Source: Pasteurellaceae bacterium 15-036681
GTDB taxonomy: Bacteria > Pseudomonadota > Gammaproteobacteria > Enterobacterales > Pasteurellaceae
Length of the DNA stretch: 58,219 nt
Assembly (NCBI GenBank): GCA_002002485.1
Contig: MQVI01000012.1
Span: forward strand, 1-58,219
Direction: 5' to 3'
A program made the position numbers and the translations under genes. Below are positions 9,345-19,567 of the stretch, in pieces; the first letter of the stretch is position 1, and each line of letters begins with the position of its first letter. The notes under the pieces were generated by a model. That model had not been told where the DNA came from and ran no database searches. It was given only the letters and a program-made list of their open reading frames with translations.

Positions 9345-10762
9345 GTTACTTCCATTAATTTTTGCCATTGACCAGCTTGAGGTAAAAACTCAACGGTAAA
9401 ATTATTATCAATTTTTATATTTCCTAATTGATATTGTTTAACAGGATCTTGAATCATAAAAATATTTTTCCCATTTTCATTAATTACTAAATAATAGATG
9501 AAATAATGCTCTCTTAATGTTTCTGCACTATCCCACTCATTTGGAGTAAGCTTGAAGCGGTTACTATTTAAAGCTTTTTTAGACTTTGTCGTTTTCACCT
9601 CAATGTAACGCTTATTTCGTTCAATTTCTATACTTTGTAGATCATACCCAACGCCTAATTGAGTTGGAATCTTATTAATTAAATGTTGGCGATTAGAACT
9701 TTCTTTTGTTCTTAAATATTCGTGAGCTAAAATAAGCGTTTCACCATAGTCACCAAATATTTTAGTAGGTAAATTTTTAGTTCTTAAATGACCGTAATAT
9801 TCTTGAACTAATGCAGATATATCAGCACTTTCTTGAGCATCTAAACGAGGGGAAAATTCATCTATGTATTCAAAACTATTAACATAATCGAACCAATCTT
9901 TTTCTAAATGACGGATTTCGGATGCTGATATATCTTGTTGATAATAGTATTTATCATAGAGAGAAAACCATTCATCATTCTGTAAATGTTTGTTAATTTG
10001 AACCAAATTTGTACTATTTAAATAATAAAAATATCCAGTCCCCTTAGTTTTTAATAAGTTAGCAAGAGTCATATAATCTAAAATGTCCCCTGCATAACGT
10101 GTTATATCTCCTTTTGATGGATATTCACCTTTATTCGTTTTTAGTTGTTCATATTTAATATCATATTCAACTTTATGTTTACGATTATCCAAAATTAATT
10201 GAGCAACTTCTTTTGCAGTCCGATTTCCTTGAGTAACACGTAAATCAAAATAGGCACAAAAGGTGAGTTCTTCTGCTGTTAAATAAAAATTTTCTTGTAA
10301 TTTATTACCAGCAGTAAATAGTTCTAAAATAAATTTACAAGGTTTAAATTTTATCCCTGATTGTATCTGACTAATAACATTGTAATTAGTAATATGCCCT
10401 GCTGGATATTGGAATGAATAAAGAAAATAATTGAAAAACTCATCCAAATACTGATTTTCAGCTAATCGCCTAGCCATTTTTCCAGAATATTGAATATCAT
10501 CATCCTCTTGTATAAATGAGAATAATGCTGAAATTTCCGTTCTCCAGTTATCAATTGTTTTCTTACTTGCTGTATTATTTTTACCAAATTTAAATAATAC
10601 TTCATTTAATTCCTGATCGAAGATCTTTTTAGGCAACTTAGGCAAATCTGAAATTGATGTTGCAACATAAAGTAAAACCTCTTCAACATTATTTTTAAAT
10701 CTAGGTCTAATATGGTGTAAGCGGAAAAAATATTTATCTGGGATTTTATAGATTATATTCAT
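9338..10762 (-). CDS. Probable type II restriction endonuclease with DUF3883-like PD-(D/E)XK domain
   Basis: The 474-residue protein lies between two cytosine methyltransferases and overlaps both, so it is almost certainly their endonuclease. The C-terminal part (about 330-470) looks like a DUF3883 nuclease domain: FGDYGETL with Glu341, then GVGYDLQS with Asp374, then YIEVKTTK with Glu388 and Lys390, followed by FKLTPNEWDSAE. This gives the D-x13-E-x-K catalytic pattern. The N-terminal 320 residues match no family I know and probably bind the DNA target. The gene starts with ATG in a 4-base ATGA overlap with the upstream methyltransferase. Strongly AT-rich coding suggests horizontal acquisition. 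The function is inferred from context and motif. Confidence 0.8.
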   Translation of the reverse strand: MNIIYKIPDKYFFRLHHIRPRFKNNVEEVLLYVATSISDLPKLPKKIFDQELNEVLFKFGKNNTASKKTIDNWRTEISALFSFIQEDDDIQYSGKMARRLAENQYLDEFFNYFLYSFQYPAGHITNYNVISQIQSGIKFKPCKFILELFTAGNKLQENFYLTAEELTFCAYFDLRVTQGNRTAKEVAQLILDNRKHKVEYDIKYEQLKTNKGEYPSKGDITRYAGDILDYMTLANLLKTKGTGYFYYLNSTNLVQINKHLQNDEWFSLYDKYYYQQDISASEIRHLEKDWFDYVNSFEYIDEFSPRLDAQESADISALVQEYYGHLRTKNLPTKIFGDYGETLILAHEYLRTKESSNRQHLINKIPTQLGVGYDLQSIEIERNKRYIEVKTTKSKKALNSNRFKLTPNEWDSAETLREHYFIYYLVINENGKNIFMIQDPVKQYQLGNIKIDNNFTVEFLPQAGQWQKLMEVTC

Positions 10763-11811
10763 AGATATTCCTTCATTTTTAATGCTAAAGCTCTAGCTAA
10801 TAACGGCGGAACAGCATTACCAACTTGTTTATATTGGCTTGTCTTTGTACCTAAAAATATGAAACTATCGGGAAATGACTGAATTCGTGCACTTTCCCTA
10901 ACTGTTGGAACTCGATTAAATTTATAATGAAAATGATGCCTGTGCCCTGTATCAATGGTAAAACTAGGTTTCTGACTATTAAGTCTTGTCCAAGCAATAT
11001 TTACTTTACGAGTTTCACGCAATTCTTCCGGTAGAGATTTATAATTTCCACCATCAGGAACAAGGGCAATGGTCTCTATTGTTTTTTCATTATGTTGAGT
11101 TAATTGATGATTATATAATCCTTTACTGTTAGCTCTCATCATCTTCTGATATTGGCTTTCGGCTTGGAGAGGATAAATATCTCCATCCATTACAGATAGA
11201 TCTGGTAAATCTGAAATGGCCTCAAAGGATGTAATATGCTTTTTAGTTGTTGGCTCAGGGAATTCAAAATTACACTCTTTTTTAAAACCAATGAAAAATG
11301 CTCTACGACGATTTTGTGGTACGCCAAAATCTGATGCTAGCAAAATTTTACTGCTAACATGATAGCCAATAGATTCAAAATCTTGAGTGATCTGTTCTTT
11401 AATAGCGCCTTTTCCCATTGACATCATATTGGGAACATTTTCCATTAAAAAGGCTTTTGGTTGATAAAAATTAACAAACTCAACAAATGACTTGTAAAGT
11501 TGATTTCTTTCATCATCAATCATTCGCTTTCCAGCTATAGAAAAGCCTTGGCAAGGAGGTCCTCCAATAATTATATCTACTTGTGAAATACCTGTTTTAT
11601 CTGCAATATCTTTCGCTTTTTCATTAAACAAATCAGCAACGATACCTTTAGCTCCTTTATGGGTTGCTGTGAATGTTGTAATTGCATCTTTCCACGCATC
11701 TATTCCTAATACAACATTAAATCCAGCTTGTATGAAACCTAAAGACAGCCCCCCACAGCCACAAAATAGATCTATAACAGTTAATTTATTCTCTTTATTA
11801 CAATCTTTCAT
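10759..11811 (-). CDS. DNA (cytosine-5) methyltransferase, first of the R-M operon
   Basis: This is the first gene of the leftward R-M operon. The 350 residues hold m5C motif I (VIDLFCGCGGLSLG), motif IV with catalytic Cys87 (GGPPCQGFS), motif VI (MENV, Glu124), motif VIII (QNRRR, 166-170) and motifs IX-X (PTVRESARIQSFP, QVGNAVPP). It clearly differs from the second methyltransferase and is not a recent duplicate. Two distinct m5C enzymes with one endonuclease suggest an asymmetric target needing one enzyme per strand. That is an inference from known systems of this layout. The ATG at 11811 has only a weak ribosome binding site. Confidence 0.93.
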   Translation of the reverse strand: MKDCNKENKLTVIDLFCGCGGLSLGFIQAGFNVVLGIDAWKDAITTFTATHKGAKGIVADLFNEKAKDIADKTGISQVDIIIGGPPCQGFSIAGKRMIDDERNQLYKSFVEFVNFYQPKAFLMENVPNMMSMGKGAIKEQITQDFESIGYHVSSKILLASDFGVPQNRRRAFFIGFKKECNFEFPEPTTKKHITSFEAISDLPDLSVMDGDIYPLQAESQYQKMMRANSKGLYNHQLTQHNEKTIETIALVPDGGNYKSLPEELRETRKVNIAWTRLNSQKPSFTIDTGHRHHFHYKFNRVPTVRESARIQSFPDSFIFLGTKTSQYKQVGNAVPPLLARALALKMKEYL

Positions 11812-11980
11812 TTATTCTAAAACTCTAAATAATGTATTTTTTTACAGTTAATTCTATCTAAATAGCCTTAAAAATGCAAATCAAAAGGTGCTATTTATTA
11901 TTTTACTAAATTAGCTTAAAATCCTCATCTTATATCAATTTTCATTCTGTGAGTTCTTCTCCCATTTACTTTAAATTATT

Positions 11981-14900
11981 ATGTCTCAACCGCGTTTTGT
12001 TCATTTAAAAGTACACAGTGATTTCTCAATGATTGATGGTGTGGCGAAAGTCAAACCATTGGTTAAGGCTTGTGTTGCCAATAATATGGCGGCAATGGCG
12101 TTGAGTGATTTCAGCAACTTCTGTGGTTTAGTGCGCTTTTATGGCGAAGCGTTAGGTTCAGGTATTAAACCGATTGTCGCAACGGATGTAAAAATTCGCC
12201 CAGAACCTGAAAGTGAAGACTTTTTCGATCTTACCCTAATCGCAAAAAACAATAAGGGCTATTACAACATCACTGTTTTGCTTTCCAAAGCATATCAACA
12301 GGGCTATGTTGATTTTCCGGTTATCGAAAAAGAGTGGTTGGCAGAACATAACGAAGGGGTAATTATCCTTTCTGGTGGTCGCTTTGGCGATGTTGGTAAG
12401 GCTTTACTTAAAGATAATGAAAGCGAAGCGGAGCAATTACTCGCTTTTTATCAACAATACTATCCAAATCATTATTATCTATCGCTATGCCGTACAGGGC
12501 GTAGTGATGAAGAACGCTATATTCAACAAGCGGTTAAATTTGCGCAAAAATTTGCAATTCCGCTCGTTGCTGTCAATGATGTTGTTTTCTTAAATGAAGA
12601 TGACTTTGAAGCACACGAAATCCGTGTGGCAATTCACGATAGCTATACTTTAGACGATCCTAAACGTCCGAAAAAATATTCAGCGCAACAATATTTCCGT
12701 AGTGAAGATGAAATGGTTCAGCTATTTGCTGATCTTCCGCAAGCGGTTGAAAATACGGTATTAATTGCTCAACGCTGTAATGTAACGATTCGTTTAGGCG
12801 AATACTTTCTACCGAATTTCCCAACGGGCGAGCTTTCTACTGAAGATTTCTTAGTACAAAAATCGCGTGAAGGCTTAGAAGAGCGTTTAGAGTTCTTATT
12901 CCCTGATCCTGAAGTGCGTAAACAGCGCCGCCCAGAATATGATGAGCGTTTACAGGTTGAATTAGACGTTATCAACCAAATGGGCTTCCCTGGTTACTTC
13001 TTGATCGTAATGGAGTTCATTCAATGGTCGAAAGACAATGATATTCCTGTAGGGCCAGGACGTGGTTCTGGTGCCGGTTCATTAGTGGCTTATGCATTAA
13101 AAATTACCGACTTAGACCCCCTTGAATTCGACTTACTCTTTGAGCGTTTCTTAAATCCTGAACGTGTTTCAATGCCCGATTTCGACGTCGATTTCTGTAT
13201 GGACGGTCGAGATCGTGTGATCGAACACGTATCAGAAACTTATGGTCGCCAAGCCGTATCTCAGATTATTACCTTTGGTACTATGGCGGCAAAAGCGGTT
13301 ATTCGCGATGTGGGGCGTGTATTAGGACATCCTTACAGCTTTGTCGATCGTATCTCTAAGCTCATTCCGCCCGATCCCGGTATGACACTTGCCAAAGCCT
13401 TTGATGCAGAGCCAAAATTACAAGAAGTTTATGATGCTGACGAAGAAGTAAAAGCACTAATTGATATGGCGCGCCGTTTGGAAGGGGTTACCCGTAATGC
13501 AGGTAAACACGCAGGGGGCGTGGTAATTGCGCCAACGGCGATTACGGACTTCTCACCACTTTATTGCGATTCAGAAGGTTTACACCCAGTTACTCACTTC
13601 GATAAAAATGATGTTGAATATGCTGGCCTTGTGAAGTTTGACTTCTTGGGCTTACGTACTCTAACCATTATCAAATGGGCGTTGGAGATGATCAACCAAC
13701 GCTTAGAGCGTGAAGGCAAAGCGCCTGTGCGCATTGAGAGTATTCCGTTAGATGATAAGAAATCTTTCGATCTTTTATTAAAATCAAAAACTACAGCGGT
13801 ATTCCAGCTAGAGTCGCGTGGGATGAAAGATTTGATCTCGCGTTTAAAACCAGACTGTTTTGAAGATATTATCGCGTTAGTGGCGCTGTTCCGTCCGGGT
13901 CCATTGGAATCGGGAATGGTGCAGAACTTTATCGACCGTAAACACGGTAATGAAGAAGTGTCATACCCTGATAAACAGTATCAGCACGAATGTTTAAAAC
14001 CGATTCTTGAACCAACCTATGGGGTTATCGTTTATCAAGAACAGGTAATGCAGATCGCCCAAGAATTAGCAGGTTATACTCTCGGCGGAGCGGACTTATT
14101 ACGCCGAGCAATGGGTAAGAAAAAGCCTGAAGAGATGGCTGCTCAACGTGAGATCTTTGAAAAAGGCGCGGTAGAAAAAGGCATTAAAGGCGATCTTGCA
14201 ATGAAGATCTTCGACCTTGTAGAAAAATTTGCAGGCTACGGCTTTAACAAATCTCACTCAGCGGCTTATGCGTTAGTTTCATACCAAACTCTTTGGCTTA
14301 AAGCGCACTATCCTGCGGAGTTTATGGCTGCGGTAATGACATCAGAGATGGATAACACCGATAAAATTGTTGGCCTATATGATGAATGTATCAATATGGG
14401 CTTAACCGTTGTGCCGCCTGATGTAAACAGTGGTAAACATCGCTTTAGCGTCAATGAAAAAGGCGAAATCGTATATGGCTTAGGTGCAATCAAAGGTGTG
14501 GGCGAAGGCCCGATTGATGCGATTATTGAAGCTCGTAATAAAGACGGGATTTTCAAAGATCTATTCGATTTAACCGCACGTGTTGATCTGAAAAAAATTA
14601 ACCGCCGTACTTTTGAAGGCTTAATTATGTCGGGGGCATTCGACAAATTAGGCCCGCACCGTGCTGCGATTATGAAAAATCTTGAAGATGCATTAAAAGC
14701 GTCAGATCAGCACAGCAAAATGGAAGCTCTTGGACAATCGGATATGTTTGGGGTATTAACCGAAACTCCTGAAGAAGTGCAAATTGCCTATGCGAATACG
14801 CCAAAATGGACTGAAGAAAAAATCCTTGAAGGCGAAAAAACGACTTTAGGCTTATATTTAAGTGGACATCCTATCGGGCGTTTCTTAAAAGAGATTTCGC

Positions 14901-15457
14901 ACTATGCGCCGAATCGCTTAAATGAATTACAGCCGACTTATCGTGGCCAAACCACAACAGTGGCTGGTATTGTAATGGCTTCTCGTGTTGCAGTAACTAA
15001 GCGTGGTAGCCGTATTGGTATCGCAACTATCGAAGATCGTTCGGGTAAATTAGATATTACGCTATTTTCTGAAGCATTAGAGCAGTATGGCGATTTAATG
15101 CAAAAAGATTCAATTATTGTTGCAACAGGATCAATTCAACACGATGATTTTAGTGGCGGTTTGAAAATGTCTGCCCGTGAAATTAGTACTCTGGACGATG
15201 TTCGCTCGCGTTATGCAAAAAGTCTTGCATTAGCGATCTATCAAGAGCAACTGACACCAAGCTTCGTTAAAGAATTAACTGCAATTATTGAACCAAATAA
15301 GGCAGGGATTCTGCCACTACATTTCTACTATCAAAGCCCTGAAGGGCGTGTGTTATTGCGTAGTGGCGTAGAATGGCGTGTTACCCCAAAAGAAGAGATG
15401 TTGAGTAAATTAAAAGATCTACTTGGCGAAAATGCCGTGGAGTTAGAATTTGAATAA
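11981..15457 (+). CDS. dnaE: DNA polymerase III alpha subunit DnaE
   Basis: DnaE is the catalytic subunit of the replicative polymerase. The 1158 residues are the normal length. In order they hold the PHP domain ([15 protein letters not shown] at the N-terminus), the palm with [16 protein letters not shown] and the catalytic [13 protein letters not shown], the thumb and fingers ([18 protein letters not shown]), tandem helix-hairpin-helix motifs and an OB fold ([10 protein letters not shown]) before the tau-binding tail. No clear Shine-Dalgarno sequence precedes ATG 11981. It is divergent from the R-M operon, with a 169-base gap. waaA follows after 24 bases and may be co-transcribed. Confidence 0.98.
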   Translation: MSQPRFVHLKVHSDFSMIDGVAKVKPLVKACVANNMAAMALSDFSNFCGLVRFYGEALGSGIKPIVATDVKIRPEPESEDFFDLTLIAKNNKGYYNITVLLSKAYQQGYVDFPVIEKEWLAEHNEGVIILSGGRFGDVGKALLKDNESEAEQLLAFYQQYYPNHYYLSLCRTGRSDEERYIQQAVKFAQKFAIPLVAVNDVVFLNEDDFEAHEIRVAIHDSYTLDDPKRPKKYSAQQYFRSEDEMVQLFADLPQAVENTVLIAQRCNVTIRLGEYFLPNFPTGELSTEDFLVQKSREGLEERLEFLFPDPEVRKQRRPEYDERLQVELDVINQMGFPGYFLIVMEFIQWSKDNDIPVGPGRGSGAGSLVAYALKITDLDPLEFDLLFERFLNPERVSMPDFDVDFCMDGRDRVIEHVSETYGRQAVSQIITFGTMAAKAVIRDVGRVLGHPYSFVDRISKLIPPDPGMTLAKAFDAEPKLQEVYDADEEVKALIDMARRLEGVTRNAGKHAGGVVIAPTAITDFSPLYCDSEGLHPVTHFDKNDVEYAGLVKFDFLGLRTLTIIKWALEMINQRLEREGKAPVRIESIPLDDKKSFDLLLKSKTTAVFQLESRGMKDLISRLKPDCFEDIIALVALFRPGPLESGMVQNFIDRKHGNEEVSYPDKQYQHECLKPILEPTYGVIVYQEQVMQIAQELAGYTLGGADLLRRAMGKKKPEEMAAQREIFEKGAVEKGIKGDLAMKIFDLVEKFAGYGFNKSHSAAYALVSYQTLWLKAHYPAEFMAAVMTSEMDNTDKIVGLYDECINMGLTVVPPDVNSGKHRFSVNEKGEIVYGLGAIKGVGEGPIDAIIEARNKDGIFKDLFDLTARVDLKKINRRTFEGLIMSGAFDKLGPHRAAIMKNLEDALKASDQHSKMEALGQSDMFGVLTETPEEVQIAYANTPKWTEEKILEGEKTTLGLYLSGHPIGRFLKEISHYAPNRLNELQPTYRGQTTTVAGIVMASRVAVTKRGSRIGIATIEDRSGKLDITLFSEALEQYGDLMQKDSIIVATGSIQHDDFSGGLKMSAREISTLDDVRSRYAKSLALAIYQEQLTPSFVKELTAIIEPNKAGILPLHFYYQSPEGRVLLRSGVEWRVTPKEEMLSKLKDLLGENAVELEFE

Positions 15458-15481
15458 TGACAAAAAGAAATTAAAAAGAAT

Positions 15482-16762
15482 ATGCTACGAATTTTTTATA
15501 CTACACTAATGTACATTTTACAGCCTTTTATTTTGCTATTAATGCTTAAAAAGGGCTTAAAACAATCAGGCTATAGAAGAAGGTTACTAGAACGTTATGG
15601 CTTTTATGGAAAATTACTTCCACCTAAATCAAACGGTATTGTAGTACATGCAGCTTCTGTCGGAGAAGTTATTGCTGCAACACCAATGATCAAAGCAATC
15701 CTAGAAAAATATCCTGACTTACCTATTACAGTTACAACAGTAACTCCTACAGGGTCTACTAGAGTAAAAGCGGCTTTTGGGAAAACAGTTTCTCATTTTT
15801 ATTTGCCTTATGATCTACCTTCTTCAATTAATCGTTTTTTGAAATTTGTTCAACCAAAAACTTTTATTGTGATTGAGACTGAATTATGGCCGAATCTTAT
15901 TCGCCAAATGAATCTAAATAAGATCCCATTTATTATTGCTAATGCTCGTTTATCGCCTCGCTCAGCTAAACGCTATGGATGGATTAAGACCCCAATTAAG
16001 AATATGTTGAGTGAGATTAATCTTATCTTGGCGCAAGATCAGGTAAGTGCTGATAGATATTTGTCATTGGGCTATAGTCCAAAGTTATTAATCAATACTG
16101 GAAATCTTAAATTTGACTTAGAAATTAGCCCAGCTCAACGCGAAAAAATCATTTTAACTCGCGAACAATTAAATTTTAATCATCGATTGGTTTGGATTGC
16201 TGGTAGTACTCACGAAGGTGAGGAAAAAATTATTTTAGATGCTCACAAAGTATTACTGAGAAAATACCCTGATTTAATCTTGATTCTCGTGCCTCGTCAC
16301 CCAGAACGTTTTGAATCGGTGGAAAATTTAATCCAAAAATCGGAACTAGACTACATAAAACGCTCTAATAATCAACCTATTCCTGATAAAGTAAATTTAT
16401 TATTAGGAGACACTATGGGTGAGATGATGACGCTCTATGGGTTAGCCCAAATAGCTTTTGTAGGTGGTAGTCTAATCAAACATGGCGGACATAATCCATT
16501 AGAACCAATTGCCTTTGAACTTCCTGTAATTTCCGGTGTACATACGTATAATTTTCCTGAAATTTTTACAAAATTGCGTAATGTAAATGGTGTCATTGAA
16601 ATTGAAAGTAATCACGAGATACTCGCTGAAGCCGTAGATTATTTACTTCAACATCCAATGGAAGGAAAAAAAATTAGCCAAGCTGGTTACAATGTTTTAA
16701 AAGAGAATCAAGGTGCATTAAAACGCCATCTTGAATTACTAGCTCCTTATTTAGAAAAATAA
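15482..16762 (+). CDS. waaA: 3-deoxy-D-manno-octulosonic acid (Kdo) transferase WaaA
   Basis: WaaA adds Kdo from CMP-Kdo to lipid IVA at the inner face of the inner membrane, the first step of LPS core assembly. The 426 residues have an N-terminal membrane anchor ([19 protein letters not shown]), then the GT-B fold with VHAASVGEV (probable base Glu62), [29 protein letters not shown] and the C-terminal GGHNPLEP motif. In Pasteurellaceae the enzyme is usually monofunctional, and the Kdo is then phosphorylated by KdkA, which is not seen here. coaD follows eight bases after the stop, as in many gamma-proteobacteria. Confidence 0.97.
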   Translation: MLRIFYTTLMYILQPFILLLMLKKGLKQSGYRRRLLERYGFYGKLLPPKSNGIVVHAASVGEVIAATPMIKAILEKYPDLPITVTTVTPTGSTRVKAAFGKTVSHFYLPYDLPSSINRFLKFVQPKTFIVIETELWPNLIRQMNLNKIPFIIANARLSPRSAKRYGWIKTPIKNMLSEINLILAQDQVSADRYLSLGYSPKLLINTGNLKFDLEISPAQREKIILTREQLNFNHRLVWIAGSTHEGEEKIILDAHKVLLRKYPDLILILVPRHPERFESVENLIQKSELDYIKRSNNQPIPDKVNLLLGDTMGEMMTLYGLAQIAFVGGSLIKHGGHNPLEPIAFELPVISGVHTYNFPEIFTKLRNVNGVIEIESNHEILAEAVDYLLQHPMEGKKISQAGYNVLKENQGALKRHLELLAPYLEK

Positions 16763-16770
16763 TCACAAAT

Positions 16771-17250
16771 ATGACACAAACAGTACTTTATGCTGGGACT
16801 TTTGATCCCATTACCAATGGCCATTTAGATATTATTCAACGTGCATCAACATTATTTGGCAAAGTGATTATTGCTGTTGCCAAGAACCCAAGTAAACAAC
16901 CGTTATTTGATCTTACACAACGCGTTCAATTGGTAGAACAAAGTTGTGCTCACCTTCATAATATTGAAGTGATTGGGTTTAGTGGGCTACTCGCAGATCT
17001 TGCCAAACAACATAACGTGATGAGCCTCATTCGTGGATTGCGTGGCAGTGATGATATTGAATATGAAATTCAGCTGGCACAATTAAATGATAAATTGGCG
17101 AGTGGCTTAGAAACTGTATTTTTTCCACCATCTGTTGAATGGCGTTATTTGTCTTCAACCATGGTACGTGAAATCTATCGCCATAATGGTGATGTAAAAC
17201 GATTTGTGCCAGAGCCTGTATACACAGCGCTATCAGATCAAAAATCTTAA
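16771..17250 (+). CDS. coaD: Phosphopantetheine adenylyltransferase CoaD
   Basis: CoaD makes dephospho-CoA from 4'-phosphopantetheine and ATP, the fourth step of coenzyme A synthesis. The 159 residues show the nucleotidyltransferase signature [12 protein letters not shown] (TxGH at 15-18) and the later SSTMVREI motif. The length is typical. It lies eight bases after waaA, a conserved neighbour pair, and 22 bases before orn. No strong ribosome binding site is seen, which fits translation coupled to waaA. Confidence 0.97.
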   Translation: MTQTVLYAGTFDPITNGHLDIIQRASTLFGKVIIAVAKNPSKQPLFDLTQRVQLVEQSCAHLHNIEVIGFSGLLADLAKQHNVMSLIRGLRGSDDIEYEIQLAQLNDKLASGLETVFFPPSVEWRYLSSTMVREIYRHNGDVKRFVPEPVYTALSDQKS

Positions 17251-17272
17251 AAAAATATAAATGGAATAACAT

Positions 17273-17836
17273 ATGTCTCAAGATAAACAAAATCTAATTT
17301 GGATCGATTTAGAAATGACAGGTTTAGATCCAGAAAAAGAACGCATTATTGAAATTGCAACAATCGTTACCGATAAAGATCTCAACATTTTAGCCGAAGG
17401 TCCTGTCCTCGCCGTTCATCAATCTGATGAATTATTAAGTAAAATGAGCGCATGGTGTGTAAAAACACATACTGAAAATGGCTTAGTTGAACGCGTTAAG
17501 CAAAGTAAATTAACCGAGCGAGCAGCAGAGCTTCAAACTATTGATTTTTTGAAGAAATGGGTACCAAAAGGTGCATCACCAATCTGTGGTAACAGCATTG
17601 CGCAGGATAAACGTTTTTTATATAAATACATGCCTGAACTCGCCGAGTATTTCCACTATCGTCATTTAGATGTGAGTACACTGAAAGAGCTTGCAAGCCG
17701 CTGGAAACCTGAAATGTTAAAACAGTTCACTAAAAGCAATACTCATCTTGCATTAGATGATATTCGTGAATCAATTAATGAACTCAAATTTTATCGTGAA
17801 CACTTTATTAAATTAGATAACAATGACGACTTATAG
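17273..17836 (+). CDS. orn: Oligoribonuclease Orn
   Basis: Orn is a 3'-5' exonuclease of the DEDDh class. It degrades short RNAs of two to five nucleotides to mononucleotides and is essential in many gamma-proteobacteria. The 187 residues begin with [14 protein letters not shown], where Asp12 and Glu14 bind metal. The middle has [12 protein letters not shown] and the end has [11 protein letters not shown] with the conserved His and Asp. The ATG follows GGAATAAC. Its end overlaps the start of tsaE by 14 bases, which suggests coupled translation. Confidence 0.97.
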   Translation: MSQDKQNLIWIDLEMTGLDPEKERIIEIATIVTDKDLNILAEGPVLAVHQSDELLSKMSAWCVKTHTENGLVERVKQSKLTERAAELQTIDFLKKWVPKGASPICGNSIAQDKRFLYKYMPELAEYFHYRHLDVSTLKELASRWKPEMLKQFTKSNTHLALDDIRESINELKFYREHFIKLDNNDDL

Positions 17837-18311
17837 CCAATATTTTGAGAATGAAGAGCTAATGTTGCAGTTTGGGCAGCAACTAGCGGTTAAATTTCAG
17901 CAGTATCTTGCACAAGATTCACAAAATTCATTAGTGATTTATTTAAATGGGGAACTTGGCGCGGGTAAAACGACTCTTACTCGCAGTATTGTGCGAGCCT
18001 TTGGATACCAAGGTAATGTGAAAAGTCCAACATACACTTTGGTTGAAGAATATCAGCTTACGCCCTATGCAGTTTATCATTTTGATCTGTATCGTTTAGC
18101 AGCTCCAGAAGAGCTTGAGTTTATGGGGATTCGAGATTATTTTCGCCCACAAACACTCTGCCTATTAGAATGGGCGAGCCGTGGCGAGGGAATGATTCCT
18201 CAAGCGGACATTATTGTGCAAATTGATTATGCACAAACAGGTAGACATATCGAACTTCAACCTCAAACCGAAGCTGGTAAACTACTAGTTGCAAATTTTT
18301 TAGCGGATTAA
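17823..18311 (+). CDS. tsaE: tRNA threonylcarbamoyladenosine biosynthesis ATPase TsaE
   Basis: TsaE is the ATPase that works with TsaB and TsaD to place the t6A modification on ANN-decoding tRNAs. The 162 residues contain the Walker A motif GELGAGKT (43-50) and [10 protein letters not shown], followed by HFDLYRL and [16 protein letters not shown], all typical of the family. It overlaps orn by 14 bases. One exact uptake word (complement) lies directly after the stop at 18312-18320, before amiB. The tsaE-amiB neighbour order is conserved in Enterobacteria and Pasteurellaceae. TsaC, for the same pathway, is at 35962 in this window. Confidence 0.95.
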   Translation: MTTYSQYFENEELMLQFGQQLAVKFQQYLAQDSQNSLVIYLNGELGAGKTTLTRSIVRAFGYQGNVKSPTYTLVEEYQLTPYAVYHFDLYRLAAPEELEFMGIRDYFRPQTLCLLEWASRGEGMIPQADIIVQIDYAQTGRHIELQPQTEAGKLLVANFLAD

Positions 18312-18335
18312 ACCGCTTGTTTATTAGGTGAATCA

Positions 18336-19454
18336 ATGAATAACAAATTTTTTAAGAGCTTAGGAATTGGCTTAATCAGTTTATTACTCAGCGTTTCTAG
18401 TTATGCGCGAACAGTCATCGCTATTGATGCAGGACACGGAGGTAAAGATCCTGGCGCGATTGGTAAGACGATTGGCTTAAAAGAAAAAGAAGTAACTTTA
18501 TCTATTGCTCGTGAATTAAAAGCGTTACTGGATGCCGATCCTAATTTTAAAGGGGTGATGACTCGCAGTGGTGATTATTTTATTCAATTACCACAACGTA
18601 CTGAGATCGCTCGTAAAAATAAAGCGAACTTGCTCATTTCCATTCATGCTGACTCATCACCAAGCTCGCAAAATTTGAAAGGAGCATCGGTTTGGGTGCT
18701 ATCAAATCGTCGTGCAAATGATGAGATGGGTATTTGGCTTGAAGAACATGAAAAGCAATCTGAGTTGCTTGGTGGGGCAGGATCTATTTTATCAAATAAT
18801 AATGAACGTTACCTAAACCAAACTGTACTTGATTTACAATTTTCACATTCACAACGCGCAGGCTATGAGCTTGGAAAAACTGTTTTAAGTAAATTAAATA
18901 ATGTAACTCAGTTGGTAAAAAGCTCACCACAGCATGCTAGCTTAAGCGTATTGCGTTCGCCGGATATCCCTTCTATCTTAGTAGAAACGGGATTCTTATC
19001 GAACCCAACTGAAGAACAACGCTTAGCAACAAGTGCTTATCGCAAAAAAATTGCTCGTGCTATTTATAATGGTTTAGTGGCTTATCGTGCCAAAATGCCT
19101 AAAACAGGAACCAAAGCAGTTTACAAAGAAACGAAACAAGAGAAGAAAGCGGACGAATCTAAACAGTCAACACCAAAAACAGATACAAAAGTAGCAGTAA
19201 AAGACAAGCTTATTAAAGATGCTAAAACTCAAGATACTAAAGATAAAGTTCAAGAGAAGCCAAGTTCAGCAAAAGCAGAGGCATCTTCAAAAGCCAAAAC
19301 AACAGATCCAAATGCTAAATTCCATGTTGTTCAACAAGATGAAACTCTTTATTCTATTGCGCGTATGTATAAAACAACGCCAGAAAAATTGAGCGAACTC
19401 AATGGAATAAAAAATAATAAAATTATCGTTGGTAAGAAATTAAAATTAAAATAG
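18336..19454 (+). CDS. amiB: N-acetylmuramoyl-L-alanine amidase AmiB with C-terminal LysM
   Basis: AmiB cleaves the peptide from peptidoglycan at the septum to separate daughter cells. The 372 residues start with a signal peptide likely cut after SSYA (residue 24). The amidase_3 domain follows, with zinc ligands His34 ([10 protein letters not shown]) and Glu50, a later histidine in LISIHADSS and catalytic Glu in [11 protein letters not shown] low-complexity Lys/Ala/Thr-rich linker runs from about 255 to 325. One LysM domain ([20 protein letters not shown]) closes the protein and should bind septal murein. The ATG follows AGGTG. A strong terminator follows at 19458-19490. Confidence 0.96.
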   Translation: MNNKFFKSLGIGLISLLLSVSSYARTVIAIDAGHGGKDPGAIGKTIGLKEKEVTLSIARELKALLDADPNFKGVMTRSGDYFIQLPQRTEIARKNKANLLISIHADSSPSSQNLKGASVWVLSNRRANDEMGIWLEEHEKQSELLGGAGSILSNNNERYLNQTVLDLQFSHSQRAGYELGKTVLSKLNNVTQLVKSSPQHASLSVLRSPDIPSILVETGFLSNPTEEQRLATSAYRKKIARAIYNGLVAYRAKMPKTGTKAVYKETKQEKKADESKQSTPKTDTKVAVKDKLIKDAKTQDTKDKVQEKPSSAKAEASSKAKTTDPNAKFHVVQQDETLYSIARMYKTTPEKLSELNGIKNNKIIVGKKLKLK

Positions 19455-19457
19455 ATT

Positions 19458-19490
19458 AAAAATAGCGACCTACCTAAGTCGCTATTTTTT
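19458..19490 (+). terminator. Terminator after amiB
   Basis: A 12-base stem AAAAATAGCGAC / GTCGCTATTTTT with an 8-base loop, followed by more T residues. This is a classic intrinsic terminator that ends the waaA-coaD-orn-tsaE-amiB group. Confidence 0.92.
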
Positions 19491-19496
19491 TGAGTC

Positions 19497-19512
19497 TGTG
19501 AAAAGTATCACA
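19497..19512 (+). promoter_or_regulatory. CRP-cAMP site upstream of the SLC13 transporter gene
   Basis: TGTGA-AAAGTA-TCACA is a perfect match to the CRP half-sites TGTGA-N6-TCACA. It lies 56 bases before the transporter ATG at 19568 and just after the amiB terminator. This predicts activation of the transporter by cAMP-CRP when preferred sugars are scarce. I could not fix the -35/-10 with confidence. Confidence 0.8.
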
Positions 19513-19567
19513 GATTTATATTGCAATTTCAGATAGAATGTAAACTGTTGTAATTTACGGAGGCTGT

